A stretch of 64,000 bases of DNA from Sclerurus mexicanus (GCA_013396755.1 VWZF01001875.1:744001-808000), one strand, 5' to 3'. Positions 12,750-26,730 are shown, counted from the stretch's first letter. Numbers and translations are program-made. The notes: generated by a model not told the origin, from the letters alone.

Positions 12750-12846
12750 GACAAAAGATGGTTCCAGGGGACTGGCAGAGACCAAGGGAAATATTCGCTG
12801 CAGAGATCTGTAGAAAAGAGTACAAGAGTTGGGAACAAATGGACAG
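12750..12846 (+). other. Candidate internal exon (unidentified transcript)
   Basis: This 97-bp segment is bounded by the best splice-site pair found in the window. Upstream is a pyrimidine tract ending CTTTCTTTTTCAG at 12749. Downstream is ACAG|GTAAGT at 12847, a perfect match to the vertebrate donor consensus. Two of three frames are open throughout. The frame from 12752 reads QKMVPGDWQRPREIFAAEIC and continues KEYKSWEQMD. The frame from 12750 reads DKRWFQGTGRDQGKYSLQ onward. The third frame has a TAG. The length is not a multiple of three, so a coding exon here would shift phase between its borders. I do not recognise either peptide and found no partner exon nearby. It could be a coding exon of a gene with long introns, an exon of a long non-coding RNA, or a chance pair of good sites. 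Confidence 0.33.
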
Positions 12847-12849
12847 GTA

Positions 12850-15800
12850 AGTCTGAGAAAGATGCAGCAGTAAAATATCTTGATTTACGACCCGAGTGCC
12901 TAAACTTAGTAATTATTTACAGTAGTAAATACACAAATAAAAAATAAACATATAAACAAAATACCCAAATAAAGGTGGAATAAGTGTTTGGGGACACTGT
13001 ACAAGATTAATTCTTTTCCCTGGCCCCCATTATGTCTTCCAAAATAGAGCCAACATTTTTCTGTTTTCTCTGAAAGGCAAAGATAGTCCCTGCACCTTTT
13101 AACAAGACCATCTTTCTTCCCTCTCCCTTTTCCTGCTCTCCTGTGAATGGGAGGTATGGGCCAGCTGTGAGATACGCAATGTTCTGAATTTAGGAAAAAA
13201 ATGCTACAGCAATTCACACAGCTTTTGTGAAAGGTGCATTGAAATCCTGCAGTTTCCTTACTGCAGCTCTAAAAACAATTAATATTAACACTTAGATCCT
13301 GAATATCTGCTGTTGTAGAAGACTGAACTATAACTATACTTTCTAGGAATGCCGTTTTTCTTTCAGTAGACAAATTTAATTTCTTTGAAAGCCATCACAG
13401 TGTTTTTAAGACAGGAAAACTAAGTACAGTCAGTACAAGCACCCTGTACAAAGCAAACAGCCCACCAGACCAGGCATTTGATCTCACAATGGGATGAGCT
13501 GGATCACAGGGCTCAGCTACTCATAATGATGTGGCAGTAACATAAAGTTCCTGGTGTCCATCGATGCTGATGTGTCCTGATGATAAGCAATGCCTTGGAG
13601 CAGTGTGCAAGCCCTGAAAAAGGAGGGTACTGCAGGTGGGGAGAAAGGGCAAAGGAAAGCTGTTCCTGCAGTGATCACTGCAGCTGGCAGTGTTCCAGGC
13701 AATGCCTCTTCTCTTGGGGTTTGACACGGGGCTGCTCTGACAGCCAGACACCACAGCACAGATACACAGGCACCTTGATTCTTCCATGGCAACTCCCAGG
13801 ACTTTGTGTCCAGCCTCTAACAAGGACACCAGAGTCAGGCATACTGGGGGGGGGGAGGGCTGCAGTGCCCAGGTCACATGAAGGAAAGAACTTTGAATGA
13901 TGGTGTATTAAAATGTAAGCAGCTATTATAGTATTTTTAATCTGTTTAATGTGTAGTCAGTATTTCCTCCTGCTGCTGCATGACTACTGATTCTACAGTG
14001 GTGTCAAACCAGCATGGCTGTCCTTTGGATATAGTGATTTATCTTCAAAATGCAGAGAGAAATCTCTCTCAGACATGCAGTGCTTTAGAAAACTAAATTC
14101 TGCTGCCTACAGTTATAGCTGAACCTTTTTAGTTGCTGTGTCAGTTCTGTCAACCCCTTGACTTTAATAACTGCTGCTTGTGCACCTCAAAGAATGAGGA
14201 GACCGTGCTAATAATTCATTTTTTTTCCAATAATAAAAATTTCCCAAAGTCTGTAAGTGAACAAAAGAGGTGTTTACAGACGGATTCTACACTGAACAAT
14301 ATAGTCTTGGCAAACATTTTCCAAAGAATCTCACAGCATATCATTTGCTCAGCTGGAATATTGTGGGTTTGTCCAAGAACATGGAGTAAACCTGCTGGTA
14401 ATAGTATGTGTGTTGGACTAGGGTATACACAAGGTAAGACAAGCCCTTTTTCATTTGAATAATTCTTAGACCCTGGATTAGGCTTCTTAGAGGTGATGCA
14501 TCCTGTCTAAATTATGACAGACATATAAATTACAGTCATCTGGATGCTGCTTCAGATAGACTACAGTCTGGATTGGATCTAAACTCAGAGGAAACTCAGA
14601 TGAAGAGGAATGCCGCACCACAGCAGCTTCTGGGAAATGTGGGCCAAGGTCTTTGTTCCAGCAAACTAAATGTTAATAAATAAATCAGTTCCTTTGCTTG
14701 TCTCTATTTCCTGATTTGTAAAGCTGGGATTTCTCCTGTGGAGTGCTTGGAGATCCAGACTTGATTCAAGGTGTTTATATTGAGGTAATAAACTTTTATT
14801 AGCTTTAACTATAACAGCTCTGGATTGCTTGTCCAAAGAGCAGGAATTGAGTGATATTTGGCCTGTTATTTTGTATGTCTTGAACAAATGTAATATTTAT
14901 CTACTATTGCATGAGCCATTAAGGTTGAAACACAGTTGTCAAATAATGGTTGTGATAATTTTCAATATCTGTGTCTACCCTCCAAAATTTTGATGAAAAA
15001 TATATCAAAGTGTATTTACATGAGCTCTAATCAAAAGCTTTGCTTAGAATTTATACTACTTTTCTATGATTTATATTTATTTCAAAGTCTTTAAATAATA
15101 TTCATGCCATTAGGAATCACAAAGGTAATGGACATCAGTATTATTTAAATTGTATTTTCCTCTGCTGTGTCTCAGTGGGAATGTTGAGTGCCACACAAGA
15201 GCTATAATTGAGAAATCCCTTGCTCTCTGTGACTCTGATTGCTACTATAATTGGAATAATTTGCATTTTTATGAAGATACTATTCTGTCTTCAGGCATCC
15301 ATGACTGTGCTTGATGTTTTGAAGATCATTTAAAAAGACACACAGAAATTACTTGCTTTTAGTAGAACGACTCTTTACTTGCAAGCAAAACCAAATTATT
15401 TGGGTCAAAAGAAATAAAAAAAGGTCATAAGTATCTGAAGAAGGAGCTGTTGGTAAACAATATCTCCAGAAAATGATTCCTCCTCAAATGCCTGCAAAGA
15501 CAGTTTACTAAAACCTTGCAGACACACTTAGATTTTTGCAATCTTACCAGGCAATAAAATTACTGGTAGAGTTAGAACCTTCCAGACCAGTAGGTCACTT
15601 CATCTCTCCATTCTCTTTGTAAATTCCTATTAAAGAACTTGTGGATTTTTTCAATTTGGAAGCCTGAGACTCTGACCATGTGGCCTCTGGCTGGTTCAAA
15701 TACCTGCTCAGTCTCTGGCACACTGCGAATGCCACTCCCTGTTGTCAAAAAACACCCATTTTTTGAAGGAAAGAGATTGAAACAATACAGCTGAGGCTTT

Positions 15801-18800
15801 GGCACTCCTTTCACCCCACTAAATTAACAGTGAGCAATATTTTGTTCTGCGCTTAGACTATGTTGAAAAGGGAGTGATTAAACTTAAGAGAGGTTTTATC
15901 ATTTTCTGTGACTGAGTGCTTAAATCTGGCTCTCCATTGCCCTGCAATTTTACAGACACATACAGAGGAAATGCATGTGTAAATGGAAATTACACACCTC
16001 TGACTAACATTTAACAGAGCTTAATGGCAAATGCTTTTACAGGATATTTCAGTTTTATAAGAGAGGGAATTTACTACCTCAGAGCCTGTGAAGTACCAGA
16101 CTTAAAACAGCCAATGGAGATCAGCTGGCACTTATCTGTTGTCTTTAAAGCTAACATTAGAGACCTAAAAATCCCCAGCTATTCCATGTGATGAGAGATT
16201 TTTGTGCATAACCCTAATAATTTCTGTTGTGCCCCTCTCTTTTTCTACACAGAGGAAAAAAATAAGACCTCACCCATTTAGAAAGAATTCTTCTAATACT
16301 GACTCAGGACTTTCTGAATGAAACAACTGAGTCCCAAGTGAATTGGGACTTAATACTGCTTTGAACATGCTAATTTGTGAATTAAGGTACAGACAACAGA
16401 GAATTAGTTAATTTAACTGCAGTGTCCAAATGCAGTGTCCATTCCAAGCTTTGGCTGCATCAGTTCCCAAAGCAGGTTGCATAACTATGAATCACCAATA
16501 GTCACTATCTTTACCTCTTCTCAGAGGCACTCCAAATCATAATGAATAGAAATTCATGTATGAATTTAAGGTACAAAGCATTTTCAGCACTAAAGGCTCT
16601 AAGACAACTAATTTCTGAGCAACTCTAACCAAGCACATTGGTTCATCTGTAGTGGAGAAGTCTTCAGGCACATCATAGACTAAATTACACTTTTTTCCTT
16701 TGCCCCACTAATTTTATTACATTGTTCTTCGTGCCTTGTATAATTAAAAATCTGTCATCATCTCCATTATGAACCTCTATTTTTGCTGGTTTATAACTTT
16801 GTCCATAATTTACTCTGAAAGGAAGGCTGTGGTATGGGATTTTGTGACAATCAGGGGTTCTTCTTGCACTGACTAAAAATAAACGCTAAGATTTTCAAAA
16901 GTGATTACTCAATTGCACCCTTCTGGTTTAATCTGGTAGGAGGGTTATGAATCTGCAAGGTGGACAGAACAATCTTTCTTTTCTGCAGAACAAGTCTCAT
17001 TGGACACCAATTTTTAAATTGTTGCTTCTGGCTAATGAACAGAGTAAGTTTGTTCCTTTTTTTTGAAACAAAGGAGGCACAGCGATACAGTATTTGGTGT
17101 CAGATGCTCACTGCAATGTTCTGATATAAAGAATCCTTTTCTTTCCAGATGGAATTTGCCATCATTGGCTTCTTGTCTTCTTCTATTTAAAAGCAAGCAA
17201 AATGTCTGAGGGAAAATATATAGCAGGACAAACCTAGCACATAATTTAAATATGAAATACTAGTGTTTCACTTCTTCTGTACGTGTAGATCCACAGCGTA
17301 AAGACTTCCTCAATGAATATTGACACAAACTGATAGAAATGCTACAAGGATGCAGTCTTGCTATTTTATGATTGCTTCTTGCACAGCTACTGATTTTGTA
17401 ATGGCATATTGTGAAGCCTTATAATGATTTGATAGAATTGCAATTAGTCCTCCTAGGCCGGCCTTTTTTTTTGCATTATTCTTTGGCAATGAAATCTGAA
17501 ACTATTATGCAAAGGACACAACCTACTGTCTCTTGTGATCATGACTAAGCTATAAAATGCCCATTCTTTTGTAGACCATATTTTAAAATGTTTCTGGTTT
17601 TCTGTTCGTGTGTTTATCCTCCCATACCTCAATAACACTAAATGGTGCCATTATTTTATATCACAGCTCCAAGTCATCCCTTTTCTAATGGGAATTGAAT
17701 TAGATCCAAGATAATGGTATTCCTGTTCTTCAGAGAGACTCACAGGGTGAGTTCAACTTTACACCTTTTTGTAAACCCACTCAATTTCTTTACTATCCTT
17801 CAGTCTCAAATCAAAGGTTTTCCTAAAATCTGGGCCACAGTGGATCATTATTACTGTGGATGCAAGTATTTTATGTGAAGGTAACAAAGGAGAAAATAGT
17901 GAGTATTGTGAGGCAAAGATGGAGAAATAGGAGGAAGAAGGAAACTGTCTCGTTCTCTAGTCATGCCTGCATTTGAGAGAAGGAAATTCCTGTCTATTTG
18001 GATGTTTTCACTGCACTGCCTACTCCTGACATGCCTTTGCTGCATAATATGAAGTGTTGCAAGAGGAATAGATACAAGAAGCAAAGAAGTGCCAGTTAAG
18101 AAGAGTCATATTTAGACTAGAACTTCATGCTGTTAATTCAACTGAGCACTTGAGGATGTGTCTGGGTCACCCAGTTCTGAGAGGTGGGTACGTATGTGTT
18201 CAACATTTGGCACACATTTTCCTGGATATTTCCATTTTTACAAGGTTTTTGAGCATTTAAGGCTTAAGAACTGCTTAACTGCTTTTTTGAGTTGGCACTG
18301 AAGTGAAAAAGCAGTCACAGAGAAACTGTGAATTAAAATACGTGCCTGGTCCAAGTGGAGTCCTTGAGCTCTCAGTCACAAGTCGAACTGGGATGTGCAC
18401 TGTCCATCATGTCTGTGCAGCTGGACTCTGACAGCAGGGGAAAGGCTCACAGAGAGCTCGTCTAAAGCACGACACTTGAGAGCAGCAGGGCACTGTTGTG
18501 TGTGCTGGCAGAAGAGAGCTGGCTGGTTCAGAGGGTTGGAGCAGCACCTACAGAGAGTCTAAGGTTAGGTGCATTTGGTCACCTGCCTGTGACTGCCACT
18601 CCATATGGATCCTAAACATTGCTGGCATTGATTTACGTCTGTAACTGTTGCAGGCGAGAAAGTCTCAGGCACATTTTTAGCAGAAACATAAAAATGCTGA
18701 CATCTTTCTTCCTTTCTTGACTGTTCCATACATTATGTTGCTAATAGATGCCTCTCTTGAATTTCAGACAGTAAAAATAATTACCACAATTTCTCTTTAG

Positions 18801-19783
18801 CCTCTCCCCCTTCCCTTCTGATGGTTTCTAAGTCTCTTTGAATGAAGGCTTGGCAGCATAACTAGACCTGCATAAATCACATCAGCCCATGTCTGTGTGG
18901 AACAGCAGCAAACGCAGGTCCCCTACGCACAAGAGAGGATTAGGAACAGATTAAGCACATTGATTCTGCTATTCCCTCAGTGTGTGCTTCATCTAACTAT
19001 TCCTCTATGCATTTGGCACATTTGTGATTAAAGTCCGTGTAACAGATGAACATATTGTAAGCAGATAGAAAGCAAGCAGCTATTAGAATTAGTTTGAATT
19101 ACTACCCTTGCTTGGGGAAAAAATAAAAAAAAAAAGTCCCCTCAAAACCAGATCTTTTATCACAAATTATAGAAGCAATCAGAAGTATTTCTATATATCA
19201 TGTCTTCCCAAACAAGGAATTTATAGGAAAGAGTCCTGTAAGAATCTCAGAGAAGACTGAATGACAAAGGGAAATCATTCCATCTGAGACTTAAACTCAA
19301 TTTTGGTGATAAAAAGCAGGTCTTCCAATGAGTTTATTCTCTAAGATTTTCAGTTTGTGGGAGTTGAGGGAGCTCATTTTCTCACAGGATGTTCCAAAAT
19401 GGTCAGGATTAGCCCTCCAGCTCTTAGATAAGTGACTGCATTTCCTATTATTGAAGGAAGATGATCTAGAACTACAAAATTTGAATTTTCTTTGGTGTCA
19501 CTCCTACATTGAACAGGCAATACTAACATTTACCTTGTACGTAACTCACCAGCTTGAAAATTTGTCCTTAGGTAGTGAGGTGGCCTAAATTCCAGATCCT
19601 ACTCCAACCCTGACTTCATAGTCTCTTTACAAAGTGTCTGAAAACATGACAACGACTAATCATCTATTAATGGCAGAATAAGCCCGCTGGGTTTTTCAAG
19701 AAAAAGAATTACAGATTGTTTTCATATTTCTAATTGAGTTATTAGTGTTCCTATTCAAAGTCACAGGATCTTTATTTGTTGAG
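12850..19783. other. Non-coding DNA, no gene recognised
   Basis: No recognisable gene or repeat family. GC-richer islands occur at about 13440-13880 and 18350-18620. The first ends in a run of ten G (13846-13855) followed by AGGG. A donor-like AAG|GTAAGA occurs at 14433-14437 inside a 109-codon plus-strand open frame (14133-14462), but no convincing acceptor goes with it. A small inverted repeat, GTCCCAA-GTGAA-TTGGGAC, lies at 16331-16349. The remainder is AT-rich single-copy-looking DNA. Confidence 0.45.
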
Positions 19784-19847
19784 TGGGGGTTTTTGTTTGG
19801 TTTGCTTTAGTTTGGTTTTGTTTTGGTTTGTTTCTTGGTTTTTTTCC
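19784..19847 (+). repeat. GT-rich low-complexity tract (GTTTT/GGTTTT-like)
   Basis: About 64 bases consist almost only of G and T on the plus strand, as irregular GGTTT, GTTTT and GGTTTG units. It is an imperfect simple repeat. The mirror form, A and C only, is on the minus strand. No function is implied. Confidence 0.8.
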
Positions 19848-19849
19848 CT

Positions 19850-22800
19850 GCCAATTGCTATCTTCTGACATTAAAGAACAGTACTAGGAAAATTACATTT
19901 CCATCATTTCAGTTGTTTAATACCTCTTCAGCCTCACTGCCATTTTTTGCTACAAGTGCTAGCTATTAAATGCACTTGCAATGGGACTATAAATTTTATT
20001 GCTGTCTGAGGAAACCCCTTTCCATACAAATACGTTATCCGGGTGCTACAGGAATCTATTGTTCCGTGCAAAGTATAAAAACCAGTAAGTTTCTTTACTA
20101 CTTTGACACTCTTGTGTTTGAAGTGGTTAATACCCAGCAAAAAAAAATGCAACACAGATTTAAAATGGACATATGTGGTATAAACTAAATTCTAAACCTG
20201 GCCATATGGGATATTTGCGAGGTAACCATTTTAAACCCCCCTTTTCCTGTTGTTTTAAAAGCTTAATGGACTGGGGAAGATAGGTAAAGGAATTGACAGA
20301 TGTATCACCATCACCATCAGAGAAAATATCCACATCCTCCTCTATTGTGTCAATCCTACAGAATTAGCAATGGTGATTCAGCTTTTAACTGTGATACCTA
20401 GAAGGCTGTAGCAAAATACTTTACTGAGTGTTGTGTATATGAAAAATAGAAGGAAATAAAATTATTAATTTTTTTATAAGCACTAGGGACATTGTGTAAG
20501 TATTAGTCACCACCCAAACACCAGGAAAACAGCGGTGAATTTGAACAGTTACATTTAAATATGGTTTGGGGGGATTTTTTTTTAACAGGTATAGAAATTC
20601 TAGGATTAAATAAAAATGAATGGTGTCTCTCCATATGAACCGAGACAGAATAACAATAAAAAGCCTACATGAATTCCTTGGAAAGGAGGCTGAGTATAAT
20701 TTCCCAACAAAATAGACACATCACTTTGTATCTTTCTAAAACATTCAATGAACAGTTGAAACTAAAAGATAATCTTAGGCTTATCCCAACGTGTGCTTTT
20801 AATTGCTATCTTCTTTTCACATATCTTAGTGTTCCCTTTTCTATTTTCTCCTTACTGTGTTCTTGTTCACATAAGCAAGAACTAAAAATTAAGACACCCA
20901 CATCCTCGAGGAATAGTTGTAGCGTGCCAAACAAAGGATGATCTTTCTTCCTGAAAAAAACATTTATACAGTATTTGCACTGACTTGTTTTTCTCCACCT
21001 TAGCTCATGAAACCTGTGTACATTTGTTTAATATGACTTCTAATGATGCGACTGTAGCAGGAGGGTGGTGAGGACAACGACTAGGAGATAGCAGGAAACG
21101 TATAGACTGCAGCTATGTATGAAGCACCTCCTTTCATATTTTATTCTATTTTAAAAATGTTCAATCCCTCCTTTTATGAATCACAGTCACTAAAATGGCT
21201 GTGGTACTTTGAAGTTTGACTTAATTAATATGACTGTAATTTCTTTCAAAGCAAATACTATCCTGGACAGTTAAATCTTACACAGAGAGAAAGATTTAGA
21301 AGATGCTTTGAGACATCTTTTTTTGTTAGCCTTTTAGTCGTTCTAAAAAGAATCATCTGGACCCCCCAAATTACAGACTTCAGAGAATAAAATTGCTTAA
21401 TTTCTTGACAGCTAGTCTCTTTCCTGGGCTTTCAAACCATAATAAGGCTTTTCTTACAAATTACTACATCTTGTATGCAGAGTAAGAAGAGAAGAGGAGC
21501 ATCATGTGCCACTATGTGGATTCTGCAGCACACCCAATCAGGACATCATTGTTTGCGTGCTCTTTCTTATAAAATCTTATCTTACAGTTCTAATTTAAAT
21601 GACCAGCTCTTAAAAAAACACTAAAGGAAACTTTCAAATTATGCTGATTAAAATAACAGCCTCGCTTATTATATTGTTTTGACAATATTTCCTCTCGTTT
21701 AAGGAGTGCTGCGAGGCAGCACCTCATGGGGAGCAGGCAAGATGCTCCGTCTGAAGGCAGAGAAGTGAGCACAGCATTACAATCTGCTAATGGCTGAGCT
21801 GCCTCAGCCTCAGCTGTATCTCCTTCCTTGCTGCTCTTAGCTTGGGGGAAGAGTGTCAATTAGCTCCCCTTATTGGCCTTCCTGCAGTTGATTTTGGTCT
21901 CTTTTGATAAGTAGTCTGGGATGGCAGTTTATTGCTGCCATAAACAAGTGGTTCTCAGTTGACAAAAATGCTCCTTTCACTGAAGACAAAGTAAGGCTGT
22001 GTTTAATGTAAGTTTCCATGAAAAGTAATTTTTTTAAAGGACTCTTATTTAATTTCCCTTGGCTGTGTTACTAATAATACTATTTGATATAGCAAATAGA
22101 CTCCTTCAAATTTTTCATTGAAACAGAAAAAACCTTCTTTCCACAGCATGTATTTAATAACTGTTCTGCCCCCTTAAGATGTCATTTAGTGTCATTTACA
22201 GTCTACTGCTCAAATCCCCTGGAAATAGTAAAGCAAGGGTTGGATATTTAGTTTAGTTTTCACTGTTTTTAAATAAAGCCTTGTTTAATCCCTAAGTGAA
22301 AGACTTGGCCTTCTCCTTGAGGAAAGGGAGCTGATAATAACTGTGAATGTGTAACTTCTGTGTCACTGGAAAAAGATCTTCACTACTCACCTTGGCACCT
22401 TTTCTATTTCTCTTGCTGTAGGTGTGTAAAGGGTGTGGAAAAACATTTGCTAGTCAGCCATACTGCTATATGATTTCACTGTAAGCAGTCTAAACCAAAA
22501 ACATTGAATTTTTGTGGCTAACCACTAAGCAGTTTGCAACCACCATAAACTAGCAGCTCTTCTGATGTGTGCTCTGAGCTAAGTCTCGCACCCTGGGAAG
22601 ATCAGAACACAGTCAGCGGCCCAGATCGATTAAACACATTTCATTTGGAAGAGGTGTCACAGTGCCCCTCCTTTCCAGCCTAAGAGAACAGTTGGCAACA
22701 TTTCCAGTGTCATAAAGAGATCTTTTGAAACCCATACGCCTAAATAGTCCTAACATCTTTGATTTAAAGGAATCATGTTATAAAACGGAATAGAGTAAGC

Positions 22801-25800
22801 ATGGTTTCATAATATTTTCCCTCTGATTCTTCTTGCTCCAAAACAATTCCATCTGCAAATACATTTTGATAACTTACACATTTTCATATTCTCTCAAGTA
22901 GAGGGGAACTGGCATTCTTTATGGCCTGGGATTTGCTTGTTGGCACTCACATTCCAGAGGAAATACTCATTAGAACTCCAGTCAACACATTCCAGCTCTT
23001 CTAAAGTCATCAAAGTTTAACACAGAGGCACATTTCCCAGAAACAGTATTATGTCCAAATATCTAATTTAAATTTTAAAAAAAGAGCTGGATTCAAAAAT
23101 TCATGTTAAAGAAATCTCAGCATGAAATAATAGCCAATAAGAAAAGTAATTTACTAAAATTAGCTAATACCCTGTATGCATTCGTGTTCAGAAGCTGATT
23201 TTACAAGTAGAAAAGTGCTCACAGAAAGGGAGCCATAAGTACGCTGCAAAATAACCATGTCCCATGAAGACTGAGGAAAAACAGGAGGATTTTTTTTGTG
23301 TGTGGACCTAAAATCATCATTCAGGGACAGTTCCAGCTGACTTCAAAATGTTTCACATTCAAGCAGTGGAAGGCATGACTATATTATATTATTTATCTTT
23401 GTTTAGCTGTGTCCTGGATTGCTCTCCAGAGTGGCTGTAAAGAGTAAATTGATGGAGTTAAAAATTAATATTAGAGGGACAAAGAAAATTAAGAACTGTG
23501 GACAAGGGAGAAGGCAAGGATATGTTTAGAAATGGGTTAGAGATTCAATGAGGTGGAAAGAAAGAGGGAGGGGACTTTCAACTAGTACATGTCAAGAAGG
23601 AATTAACTAACAGCAGTAAGGGATCTTATGTGGCAAAACAGATAAAATGATGCAGAAAATATAGAATAAAGGGGAGAATAGAGATAGAGGTAGACCCTGA
23701 GAGAAACATGAGAATCACTTTAGAGGATTTTGGAAACAAAAAGGTAAAATTGAGTGGAGACTGGTGTTTCTCTGAAGCTTTCTCTTAAAAGAACTGCTCT
23801 TAAGAAGCATCTTCTTTAAACAGACCGAGACCTCATTCTGATCTAATTTTCACTTCTTCTCATGTGTAATTCCCACTGAAACTCACAGAATTCTGTGCTT
23901 GCAAAATATCAAAAATAAATCTGAAGTCTATGAAGCCACTAGAAATATTTTGAACTTATAAAATTGAGACTGCAATTTACTGTTCATTTTTTTTCTCAAG
24001 GAAAAGGAAACCAAACATATAAATACTTTTTATTCAAATGAAAATAAGTACAAAAGGCAGAAGTAAAGCAATCTCTCTTAAGTAAGCCTTTAACTGAATT
24101 ATGTTCACTCCTGAAGCCTCCATATTCTGTCAATTCAGATTATTTTTGTGAGCATTTCTATATGCAAGTAGCATCGAATAGAAAACCCAATGCCTGTATT
24201 ACAAAGCAAATGACCAAGGGCCAAAGTAAAAGCAAACTCTTCCCAAGCTTGTTTTCCAAGTACCCTTAGGAGTCAGGATGGATCCCAGGCTGTGGAGCAA
24301 GTCAGCTGATGAGCAGTGTGGTGGTTCTGTCACTCTCATGTACTTGCCCTCAAACTCTCATGTCAGCTCAGGGTTTGCAACAGCCTTCTTGTCTCATAGA
24401 AAAATATGGATCTCGATTAACTAGCCAGTTCCTCCCATCAGAACAAATATGACCTTTAAACCCACATATTTACTGTGTGCCAACAAGCTTTACAATGTTC
24501 TTGTAAGTATTGTAATTAAAAAGATGCAGCGCTTGTTTAATCTGACATAACGCATTCAGCAAAGTACAACAGCGTAGGCACATCTGTATATTTGCATACT
24601 AGAAAAGTCTAAAAATACTTGTATAAAAGACAAAAGGTGGCTTCTGAACACATGACCCAGTCCTCGCTTCAATTATATGTTTCAGCATAAAGTATTTTGA
24701 TCTTGTTTTTAGCTACATATGTGTGACTTCCTAATTACAAGGCAAGGCTTTTACATAAAAGGCCTGATTGTAGCGTTCACAAAGGGGTAACTGGGGACTA
24801 CCACTGTTAACCAGAATGGAACCGAGCTGGTGCAAAAGCTTCTTGAAATAAGAACCTTGCTCAAAGTTTGTTTCTCTGTATATGGAAGAGGAATGTGGCA
24901 AAATCCAGGTTGGCAATCTCAAATTGGCTTTTCAGATTTATACCATCAATTTAATGGTTAAAATATGATTCCTGACTGCAAGGAACAAATAATGATGGTG
25001 TAGTTAGGTCTCTTAGTCTGTTACATGAAATCACACAATCTAAATCCATGTCCTAACTCTGTGTGTTCCTTTAGACCTAGTTTCTGTGACGTGAAGTTTG
25101 TTCTAAGATGGGACCAGAAACAAATTTTGCATTTTAATTAGTGCACTGCATTTCTCAGGTGTTTCCTGAAAAGGAAGTACCACATGCAAGTAAATACACT
25201 TGTGACTCATGCAGTGTTTATAGAATACAAAGAGCTTCTGAAGGACAAGAAATACCCTCACCAGTGGGAGTCAATAAATTGGAATATTCAGAGAGACAGA
25301 CTCCTTCCTCAAAGAGATAATTTGCTTCATTCTGTCAGATTTCCACAAGCCTAAATGACCATGTTTATCATGGCCATGGAATTTGCCATACATAGGTTTA
25401 TATTTGTACCTTGATGTGGCAGAAAACCATAACACTAATTGATGAGTAAACCCTTTGAGCTATTCTAATTTCAGTCACAGGTAAAATCCATCTCCATTTG
25501 GAGAAGACTGAAAATGGAAGCGAGTATGTTCAAATTCACGAGGTGCTTTGGTGCCCAAGCTTCCGTGTTAGCGCAGCCATGAATGGCTTCATAAGCAGCC
25601 CCTTCTCACATGGTTATGGGCACCTTTGCATTGTGTCACTCAAAAAAAGGCTGTAAAAGCTGCATAGTCTGTAAAGACCTTGTAGTGTTGTGTAGAGGCC
25701 CAAACCCTTCCCCTTGAGCGTGGGTTGTCACACTTTGCTTCAGTATGAACAGGACGATGCCATAAAGTTGCAGGATCAGATGGGTACAGGACTGCTTAAT

Positions 25801-26652
25801 TAAGTTATAAGATTTGTGGGTTAAATGATTCATCAGTTTAAAAGATGCAAAACAATCATATTACTCTCTCAGTGTCTAGTAATTTAGACATCTGAATGTC
25901 AGGTTTTTTATCTCACAACCTCTTACCTAATGAATAGTTGTGACTATTGTAATGTGTTCATCAGACGGACATTTAATTGTCTAATCCAAGAGAGGACGTC
26001 AGCATAGCCATAAATGCAAATCATCCTTTTTCCTGAGAACCTGACAAAATAAAACAAATTGCAAATATTTAAGTAAAGTTTGGTTGAGGTTTTTTTCCCA
26101 TGTGTTTTATCTTTTCACTTTCATCTGTAAGGTAACCACTTTTAACTGTGGCATATCTGAAGTTCCTTTATTATTTATGAATATCAGGGAGTTGAGAGTA
26201 TGTCTCAGGAGGGAGAAAGAGAATCAATAGTTTAACATTTGAAGTACATCTTTCACATTCAAGATTACAGTGGATGACTCACAGTGGGTGAATCACATGG
26301 TTAATGTCTGGCAGTCTCGAGCATTTTTTATTACCTGAGTTCTCATAAGAATGTGGGAGGCAGTATTATGCAGCAGGGCCACCCACAACATGCATCTAGA
26401 CTTTACACCATGAATTTTCTTTTATGAGAAATAAAAGCTGGATGCTACATATGATCCCAGGTCTGCACTAGTTCTGCTGCAAGAGGTTTATGTGAAAAAT
26501 ATGAAACTGTCTTAGGGACATCTGGATCATTTCATTTTGCCTGTCTGTCATTTCTGAAACGTCACCGGGTTTATTATTTTGATTGTCCTTCTGAATTGGC
26601 AGTCTTAAAGATCTATTCAAACATGTTACCTGGAGATTTCCAGGCATAAAGC
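19850..26652. other. Non-coding DNA, no gene recognised
   Basis: No gene recognised. A perfect 7-bp stem with a 3-base loop, GTGCTGC-GAG-GCAGCAC, lies at 21706-21722 in a GC-richer patch (21700-21860) whose minus-strand open frame of 89 codons matches nothing known. Around 23823-23893 there is a faint resemblance to an old amniote interspersed repeat. Everything else is AT-rich and featureless to my reading. Confidence 0.45.
23823..23893. repeat. Possible ancient amniote interspersed repeat
   Basis: The run CTCATTCTGATCTAATTTTC, then ATGTGTAATTCCCACTGAAA, follows the layout of an old low-copy amniote repeat in which a TTCTGATCT motif is followed by a GTGTAA and an ACTGAAGTCAATGG-like block. 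The match is from memory and is diverged. It may be coincidence. Confidence 0.25.
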
Positions 26653-26730
26653 TTGGGCCTACTGCAGAGCCTGCAAAAGTCAGCATGAGTCTTTCCATTA
26701 ACATCAACGGACTTCAGATCAGGACCTAAA
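26653..26730. repeat. Ancient DNA-transposon-like repeat (GGGCCT...AGGACCT ends)
   Basis: The segment opens with TTGGGCCTACTGCAGAGCCT and closes with GGACTTCAGATCAGGACCTA, so its ends are imperfect inverted repeats (GGGCCT against AGGACC). In between, CCATTAACATCAACGGACTT resembles the CATTGACTTCAATGGGA core common in old fold-back repeats of turtles, crocodilians and birds, whose ends are usually GGGCCTGAT and ATCAGGCCC. I infer a decayed non-autonomous element but cannot name its family. Confidence 0.45.

Noticed and set aside
13580..13900. Overlapping open frames of 91-118 codons on both strands
   Set aside because: They fall in a GC-richer island where stop codons are rarer. They conflict with each other, and none resembles a known protein.
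14133..14462. Possible exon ending at the AAG|GTAAGA donor near 14433
   Set aside because: No acceptor of reasonable strength precedes it at exon distance, and the peptide is not recognisable.
16328..16352. Hairpin with 10 pairs around GTCCCAA/TTGGGAC
   Set aside because: Includes a G-T pair, is short and isolated, and falls within what chance can produce in this window.
21706..21722. GTGCTGC-GAG-GCAGCAC hairpin
   Set aside because: A 7-bp stem is near chance expectation, and no longer stem suitable for a microRNA precursor extends from it.
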